DNA of 64,000 nt from Methylomarinovum tepidoasis (GTDB taxonomy: Bacteria; Pseudomonadota; Gammaproteobacteria; Methylococcales; Methylothermaceae), in assembly GCF_030294985.1 (NCBI RefSeq), contig NZ_AP024718.1, positions 1,627,001-1,691,000 on the forward strand. The letters are read 5' to 3'. Positions within the stretch are counted from its first letter, which is position 1; every line of letters starts with the position of its first letter. Both the position numbers and the translations under genes were made by a program. Shown here in pieces: positions 58,893-64,000 of this stretch. The notes beneath the pieces were generated by a model that was not told where the DNA came from, made no database searches, and was given only the letters and a program-made list of their open reading frames with translations.

Positions 58893-59744
58893 GTGAAGCG
58901 AATCGGCTGGTGGGGGATGGTGTGTTTGTGTCTGCTCGGTTGCCAGGGGCAGCCGGCCAGGGAAGCGGCGGCGCTGCCGGGGCCGCCGCTCAGGGTATGT
59001 GCCGGAGAGAACGAATTGCCCTATTCCAACCGCGCCGGCGAGGGTTTCGAAAACGCCATCGCCAGGGAATTGGGGCAAGCCCTGAGACGGCGGGTGGAAT
59101 TCGTCTGGTGGCGGGATGCCCGCTTCGTGGTGCGCAATTACCTCGACGCCGGCAAGTGCGACGTGATAATTGGGGTCGATGCGGACAATCCGTTGGTAGA
59201 GACTACGACTCCCTATTACCGCTCCGGTTACGTCTTCGTCACCCGCAAGGGCGTGACGGTGCGTGATTGGGACGATCCGTTGCTGCAGCAGGCCGGGCGG
59301 ATCGCCTTCGTACCTTATAGTCCGGCGGAGATCATGCTGCGCAAGATCGGGCGTTATGCGGATATGTTCTTCTACATGAACGAATTGGTGGACTTCAAAT
59401 CCCGCCGCAACAAGTACGTGCGCTGGGAACCGAAACGCCTGATCGGGGATGTATTGTCCGGCAAGGCCGAGGTTGGGGTGCTGTGGGCGCCGGAGGCGGC
59501 CCGTTATGTGCGGGACGCCGACGGCCGGTTGCAGATGCAGTTGATTCCCGATCATCAGACCGACCGCCGCGGCGATCCGGTCCCGCAGCATTACAGCGTG
59601 GCCTTGGGCGTGCGTAAAGGCGACGGGTCATTACGTCAGGCCCTGCAGAGGGCGTTGGAAAAGCAGCGTTATGCCATCCGCGCCATTTTGGAGGCCGAGG
59701 GCATTCCCCTGTTGCCGCTCGATGAGAAAACCGCTTCACGATGA
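58893..59744 (+). CDS. mxaJ: Methanol oxidation protein MxaJ, solute-binding-like lipoprotein
   Basis: This 283-aa periplasmic binding-protein-like factor is needed for MDH maturation. The GTG at 58893 opens a lipoprotein signal (CLCLLGC). The mature part begins LRVCAGENELPYSNRAGEGFENAIA and shows the MxaJ-type CDVIIGVDADN. It sits 82 nt after mxaF. Confidence 0.92.
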   Translation: MKRIGWWGMVCLCLLGCQGQPAREAAALPGPPLRVCAGENELPYSNRAGEGFENAIARELGQALRRRVEFVWWRDARFVVRNYLDAGKCDVIIGVDADNPLVETTTPYYRSGYVFVTRKGVTVRDWDDPLLQQAGRIAFVPYSPAEIMLRKIGRYADMFFYMNELVDFKSRRNKYVRWEPKRLIGDVLSGKAEVGVLWAPEAARYVRDADGRLQMQLIPDHQTDRRGDPVPQHYSVALGVRKGDGSLRQALQRALEKQRYAIRAILEAEGIPLLPLDEKTASR

Positions 59745-59775
59745 CAGATGAAAAATTTTAAGGAGTAAAACCACG

Positions 59776-60318
59776 ATGCAATTGAAAACGATGATCCTGG
59801 CTTCGATGTTAGTCACGGTGGCGGCAGGGACAGCCACGGCGGAAGTCACTTTCCGTCACGCTTTGGAAGGCATGCCGCTGGATCTGTCGGTAGCCAAGGA
59901 CTACAAGAATCCCTCCGGGGCGGTCAAGCAGTTTCTGGAAAGCGGCGACAATCCCTATAACTGCGACAAGAAGGCCGTCGAAGAAGGCCACAGCCTGTTT
60001 CTGTCGGCCTGTTCCGGCTGCCACGGCCACGAAGCGGAAGGGAAACTGGGGCCGGGACTGGCGGATGACTACTGGACCTACCCGGCGGGCCTGACCGACA
60101 AGGGATTGTTCGAAATCATTTTCGGCGGTGCCCAGGGGATGATGGGACCGCAATACGGCAACCTGAGCATGGACGAGATGCTCAAGATCATGGCTTTCCT
60201 GCGCAGCATCTACAAGGGCAACCCCAGAAAGATCGAATGGAAAACCTGCAACGCCGCCGCCGACGGCGGTTCCAGTGGCGAGCAGAAAGGCATCATCCAT
60301 ATCAAACCGCAATCCTGA
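59776..60318 (+). CDS. mxaG: Cytochrome cL, electron acceptor of methanol dehydrogenase
   Basis: This 180-aa secreted c-type cytochrome has a signal peptide (to about residue 22), a haem-binding CSGCH (79-83) and a methionine-rich GGAQGMMGPQYG loop for the sixth ligand. It takes electrons from MxaF. Confidence 0.95.
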   Translation: MQLKTMILASMLVTVAAGTATAEVTFRHALEGMPLDLSVAKDYKNPSGAVKQFLESGDNPYNCDKKAVEEGHSLFLSACSGCHGHEAEGKLGPGLADDYWTYPAGLTDKGLFEIIFGGAQGMMGPQYGNLSMDEMLKIMAFLRSIYKGNPRKIEWKTCNAAADGGSSGEQKGIIHIKPQS

Positions 60319-60335
60319 ACAAAGGAGGAGACACC

Positions 60336-60626
60336 ATGAAACGACACGCGCTGACATTGATCGGTATTTTGATGGGGCTGGGACTGGCGGCAACCGCCCA
60401 GGCCTATACCGGCACCAACTGCAAGGAGCCGGGTGTGTGCTGGGAGCCGAAGCCCGGCTATCCGGAAAAGATCAAAGGCACTCGCTACGACCCCAAGCAC
60501 GATCCCAAGGAGCTGGACAAGCAGCGTCAGGCCATTGAGGCGATGGACAAGCGCAACCGTCTGCGCTGGCAGCACTTCAAGAAGACCGGCAAGTTCGTTT
60601 ACGACGTGGACGAAATCGGTGGATAA
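60336..60626 (+). CDS. mxaI: Methanol dehydrogenase small subunit
   Basis: This 96-aa precursor has a 23-residue signal (ends TAQA), then a lysine-rich mature chain. Cys29 and Cys35 form the known disulfide, and a long C-terminal helix (LDKQRQAIEAMDKRNRLRW) wraps MxaF in the alpha2-beta2 enzyme. AAAGGAGGAG precedes the ATG. Confidence 0.97.
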   Translation: MKRHALTLIGILMGLGLAATAQAYTGTNCKEPGVCWEPKPGYPEKIKGTRYDPKHDPKELDKQRQAIEAMDKRNRLRWQHFKKTGKFVYDVDEIGG

Positions 60627-60685
60627 CTCGCTGTGACCCCCTTCGCACCGCCCCTTTCAGGGTTGGGGCGGGAGATCCTTCGGAA

Positions 60686-61762
60686 ATGGATGTGGGACAG
60701 GGACGTTCCTTTTTTCAGGCATCATCGATCGTGAATCAAACGCAACGAAATCTGGAAAACTGGCGCCAGCAGGCGTCAGCTTTGGAAAACGCCTTGGGTC
60801 AGGCCATTCTCGGCCAGGCGGCGGTGATCCATCAATTGACCGTCGCCGTCTTCGCCCGCGGTCACGTGCTGCTGGAAGGCAGCGTCGGCATCGGCAAGAC
60901 CACCACGCTCCGCGCCTTGGCGCGTCTGTTGGGCGGGCCTTATCAGCGCATCGAAGGGACCGTAGACCTGCTGCCCGCCGATCTTGTCTACCACACGTAT
61001 CTCGATTCATCGGGAACGCCCCGGGTCGAGCCCGGCCCGCTGCTGGAGCACGGCGAGGCCCTGTCGGTGTTCTTCTTCAACGAAATCAATCGCGCCCGGC
61101 CCCAGGTGCATGCCCTGCTGCTTCGGGTCATGGCCGAACGTCAGGTGCGGGCGTTCGAGCGGGAATACCGCTTTCCCCATCTGCTGGTGTTCGCTGACCG
61201 CAACCGGGTCGAACGGGAAGAAACCTTCGATCTGCCGGCAGCAGCGAGGGACCGCTTCTTCATGGAAATCAACATGAAAATGCCTGAAGACGAACAGAGC
61301 CGCGACAGGCTGGCTTTCGAGCCCCGCTTTTACGACCCCGATGGGCTGGTCGCGGCCTTGCCGGAAGGGGTGTTCGACTACCGCGAGCTTGGACGGGTGG
61401 CGGCATCCATCCAGGAGCAGGTGACAGTCACACCGGCGCTGCGCAAATATGTCCTCGATCTCTGGCGGGCCAGCGAAGATCCCGGCCGGTTCGGCATCAC
61501 CCTGCCGGAAGTAGAGATGGAGAACTTGATCCTGGCCGGCGCCAGTCCCCGCGGTATCGCGTCGCTGGTCCGGGCGGCCCGGGTGCGCGCTTGGCTGGCG
61601 GGGCGCGGCGCGGTGTCGCCGGAAGACGTCCGGACCGTATTTCCCACGGTCATGGGACACAGAATTTTCCTGCAACCGGTTTATGAAGCCCAGCGGGACT
61701 GGTGGATCCCCCAGCTGCTGACGGCCATCCTGGACCAGGTAGTGACGCCCGATCTGCCATGA
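60686..61762 (+). CDS. mxaR: MoxR-family AAA ATPase MxaR
   Basis: This 358-aa AAA+ protein has Walker A GSVGIGKTT and Walker B FFFNEINRA, required for MDH assembly/activation in methylotrophs. A GTG at 60731 (VNQTQRNLENWRQQA) would give a more typical N-terminus, but the ATG at 60686 is kept. Its stop overlaps mxaS (ATGA). Confidence 0.92.
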   Translation: MDVGQGRSFFQASSIVNQTQRNLENWRQQASALENALGQAILGQAAVIHQLTVAVFARGHVLLEGSVGIGKTTTLRALARLLGGPYQRIEGTVDLLPADLVYHTYLDSSGTPRVEPGPLLEHGEALSVFFFNEINRARPQVHALLLRVMAERQVRAFEREYRFPHLLVFADRNRVEREETFDLPAAARDRFFMEINMKMPEDEQSRDRLAFEPRFYDPDGLVAALPEGVFDYRELGRVAASIQEQVTVTPALRKYVLDLWRASEDPGRFGITLPEVEMENLILAGASPRGIASLVRAARVRAWLAGRGAVSPEDVRTVFPTVMGHRIFLQPVYEAQRDWWIPQLLTAILDQVVTPDLP

Positions 61763-62616
61763 CCCGGTTGCGCCCCCTGCGTGAAATTTTCTATCGAATC
61801 CCCGGCCGGGTCGAAGGACATCTTCCCGGCGCCCACCGGAGCCGGGAGGCCGGTCTCGGGACGTTGTTCTACGGCGTGACCGATTTTCTCCATCATCCTG
61901 ATCTTCAGAGATTGGAACTGCGGCGCAGTTTCACCGATCCCTTCCGCCGGCTGCATGTGCGCATCTTTGAGCATCCCACTGTTGCCACCGTGGTGATCGC
62001 CGCCGATCTCAGCGCTTCCATGGCCGCGGCCGGATCCAAGCGGCTCCAGCTGGCGACCCTGACGGAAGGTCTGGCGATGGGGGCCCGCCGTTTGGGGGAC
62101 TGTTTCGGGTTTGTCGGCTTCGACCGCCGGGTCCGGCGGGGTTGGGTCATGCCCCCGATGACTGCCACCGGCTGGGTGCGGAGCTGGTGCCAGCGCCTGA
62201 ATGACCACCCCTGGCAAGGGGACGGCGCCCAGGGTGCTTTGCAACTGGCCCAGTGGCTGCCCACCAGACGCTGCCTGGTGGTTCTTGTCTCCGATTTTCA
62301 CTGGCCTGACGGGCTGCTGCCGCAGGTTCTGGGCCGACTGGGGACGCATCTGGTGGTGCCGGTGGTGTTGTGGAGCCGCGCCGAGACGGAAGACTGGCCC
62401 CGCTGGGGCATCCGCCGGGTGGTGGACGCCGAGACCGGGCGCGAGATTCTGGCCTGGTTGCATCCGCGTTGGCGGCACCGGCTCCAGGAGCGCTATCGGC
62501 AACGGCGGCAGACCTTGCAACGCCTGTTCCGGACGTCGGGGTGCCAGCCGTTGTGGCTGGAAGACGCTATCGATCCAAGCAGGATCGAACGCCATTTTCA
62601 TGCCCTAGCCGGATGA
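61759..62616 (+). CDS. mxaS: DUF58 protein MxaS
   Basis: This 285-aa MoxR-associated DUF58/VWA-like protein has a VIAADLSASM metal-site-like motif and a conserved C-terminal half. It works with MxaR in MDH maturation. Translationally coupled on both sides. Confidence 0.9.
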   Translation: MTRLRPLREIFYRIPGRVEGHLPGAHRSREAGLGTLFYGVTDFLHHPDLQRLELRRSFTDPFRRLHVRIFEHPTVATVVIAADLSASMAAAGSKRLQLATLTEGLAMGARRLGDCFGFVGFDRRVRRGWVMPPMTATGWVRSWCQRLNDHPWQGDGAQGALQLAQWLPTRRCLVVLVSDFHWPDGLLPQVLGRLGTHLVVPVVLWSRAETEDWPRWGIRRVVDAETGREILAWLHPRWRHRLQERYRQRRQTLQRLFRTSGCQPLWLEDAIDPSRIERHFHALAG

Positions 62617-63458
62617 TGCGTGGTTTGGGATTGGCGATGCTGCTGGCGGTTTCCACTTTGATGGCCGGGGAGTCCATGCAGCCGCTTCCATACCGTGATT
62701 ACGGCTGGTTCATCGGTGATGTGCTGACGCGTTGCTGGAGGGTGGCGGAACCGGGGAAGGTCCTGCCGCCGGAGCTGCCGCATTCTTTGAACCGGTGGCT
62801 GACGGTGATCCGGGTTCACCGGCAGGGGAATCGGCTGTGCATCGACTACCAGGTGGACTATGCCCCGTTCACAACCGAAACCGTGACCATTCCGGCCTGG
62901 AACCTGACCCTGCGGCAGCATGACGGAGAGAAGCCCCTGACGCTGGCGTCCTGGCGTTTGACTCTGGCTCCCCTGCGGCCGATCCAGAGCCTCAAGGGAG
63001 AACTGTTCCTGCAACCGGAACGCCTGCCGCCGCCGGAGGCCGCGCCATTGCGGCAGCGGTTCTGGATCGCCCTGGGTCTGATCGGGCTGGGACTGGGCGG
63101 CTTGTCATGGTACTGGCTCTGGGGACGGCGTGAGGTGAACTGGCCGTTTTGCCGCGCCTGGATCCGGATGGCCGGTTTCGAAGACGACGAAGCCGGTCGA
63201 TTGCAGGCCTATCTCTGCCTGCACCGGGCTTTGGACAGCTACCGGGGAGGAAGCTGGTGGGGGAGATTGGACGACATGCTGGCGCGCTATCCGGGCTGGG
63301 GGAGCTTGGCGGATGAATTGAAAGCCTTTGCCGCCAGTTCTGCCGGATTGTTTTTCGCCGCCGGGGCGGCGGAGGCACCGTGGCCGTTGGAACGCCTGCG
63401 CCGGCTGGCGCGGCGGTTGGCGCTGGAGGAGCTTCGCCGTGGCGGTCTGGTCCGTTGA
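62613..63458 (+). CDS. mxaA: Methanol dehydrogenase maturation protein MxaA
   Basis: This 281-aa protein has a signal peptide, a periplasmic domain, one membrane span near residues 153-170 (LGLIGLGLGGLSWYW) and a cytoplasmic tail. MxaA helps insert Ca2+ into MDH in model methylotrophs. The ATG at 62613 overlaps the mxaS stop. Confidence 0.88.
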   Translation: MMRGLGLAMLLAVSTLMAGESMQPLPYRDYGWFIGDVLTRCWRVAEPGKVLPPELPHSLNRWLTVIRVHRQGNRLCIDYQVDYAPFTTETVTIPAWNLTLRQHDGEKPLTLASWRLTLAPLRPIQSLKGELFLQPERLPPPEAAPLRQRFWIALGLIGLGLGGLSWYWLWGRREVNWPFCRAWIRMAGFEDDEAGRLQAYLCLHRALDSYRGGSWWGRLDDMLARYPGWGSLADELKAFAASSAGLFFAAGAAEAPWPLERLRRLARRLALEELRRGGLVR

Positions 63459-64000
63459 CCTGGGCAATCCCTTGGGGTTGCTGCTGTTGCCGGCGATCCT
63501 GATGCCCTGGCTGGCATCCCCGCTGCGGCCTCGGGCCTGCGTCTGGAATGCGCTGCTCCCGGGCGGTCGGGTTTCAAAATGGCTGACCCGGCTGGTGCCG
63601 CTGGCAGGAAGCCTGACGCTGGGCGCGCTGATACTGGCCCTGGCGGGTCCCGCACTCCCGGAACGGGCGGTGGAGCGCATTGGCCGGGGGGCCCATCTGG
63701 TGCTGTTGCTCGACCGTAGCAACAGTATGGACAATACCTTCGCTGGCCGTGCGCCCAGCGGTGAAGAGGAATCCAAAGGCCAAGCGGCGGCGCGGTTGTT
63801 GTCCCGTTTTCTGGCGCACCGGCCCCACGACTGGATCGGGGTGGTCGGGTTCAGCACCGGCGCTTTGTACCAATGCCCCCTGACCGGTCGCCGCGCCCCC
63901 AACCAGGCGGCGGTCGCCACCGTCGCCTTGCCGGGTCTGGCTTACACCAACGTGGCCAAAGGCTTGGCCCTGGCGTTGGATTTCTTCGCCGATCTGCCTT
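63439..64000 (+). CDS. mxaC: VWA-domain protein MxaC (3' partial)
   Basis: A GTG at 63439, overlapping mxaA by 20 nt, opens a frame that runs off the window end (187 full codons). There are two hydrophobic segments near residues 12-27 and 62-78, then a VWA domain with the metal site DRSNSMD. This is MxaC, in the standard mxaRSAC order. Confidence 0.9.
   Translation, partial: MAVWSVDLGNPLGLLLLPAILMPWLASPLRPRACVWNALLPGGRVSKWLTRLVPLAGSLTLGALILALAGPALPERAVERIGRGAHLVLLLDRSNSMDNTFAGRAPSGEEESKGQAAARLLSRFLAHRPHDWIGVVGFSTGALYQCPLTGRRAPNQAAVATVALPGLAYTNVAKGLALALDFFADLP

Overview
This 64 kb, GC-rich (low-to-mid 60s % by eye) window comes from a gammaproteobacterial methylotroph, most likely a methanotroph of the Methylococcales (a Methylothermaceae-like lineage is a guess). 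The evidence is a calcium-type methanol dehydrogenase operon (mxaFJGIRSAC) with a MxaY/MxaB-type two-component system beside it, together with a Pseudomonas/Vibrio-style polar-flagellum and chemotaxis locus. Nearly all the core genes are tightly packed and translationally coupled by ATGA or TGATG overlaps.

Layout. 1-4013: leuC (5' end cut off by the window), leuD, leuB and asd. 4060-6519: fimV. 6533-7216: a receiver-Hpt protein on the minus strand. 7454-15168: the flagellar export and switch operon fliLMNOPQR-flhBA, headed by a very good sigma-54 promoter. 15193-18141: flhF, flhG, fliA. 18209-26452: cheY, cheZ, cheA, cheB, motC, motD, a ParC/ParP-like pair, cheW and a DUF2802 gene. 26461-29050 (minus): an HDOD gene, fliK and a small FlhB-like switch gene. 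29143-31794 (minus): lysS and prfB, the latter with its programmed +1 frameshift. 31888-32742: a CHAD protein. 32739-39339 (minus): a SUF iron-sulfur operon (Rrf2 regulator, sufB, hicB, broken hicA, sufC, sufD, sufS, sufU, Rieske protein). 39514-42474: a GAF-PAS-GGDEF-EAL protein and two small genes. 42524-45829: divergent metE and metR.

45823-52646 is a scarred region: a DUF433 remnant, the 5' part of a group II intron with a wrecked maturase, a frameshifted IS256-family element without target duplication, a 3' alkA fragment, and a frameshifted RND efflux pair whose permease carries a palindromic insertion. 52627-54772 holds a VapBC-type pair and a nitroreductase running into a frameshifted methyltransferase. 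54806-64000 is the methanol-oxidation block: mxaB and mxaY (minus), then mxaF, J, G, I, R, S, A and the start of mxaC (cut by the window end).

The most unusual items are a HicBA toxin-antitoxin pair embedded and translationally coupled inside the suf operon, with hicA broken by an exact 14-bp tandem duplication; two copies of one dispersed cloverleaf-like palindrome (one inside the flagellar operon); and a different three-stem palindrome lodged in the RND permease with the reading frame left open.
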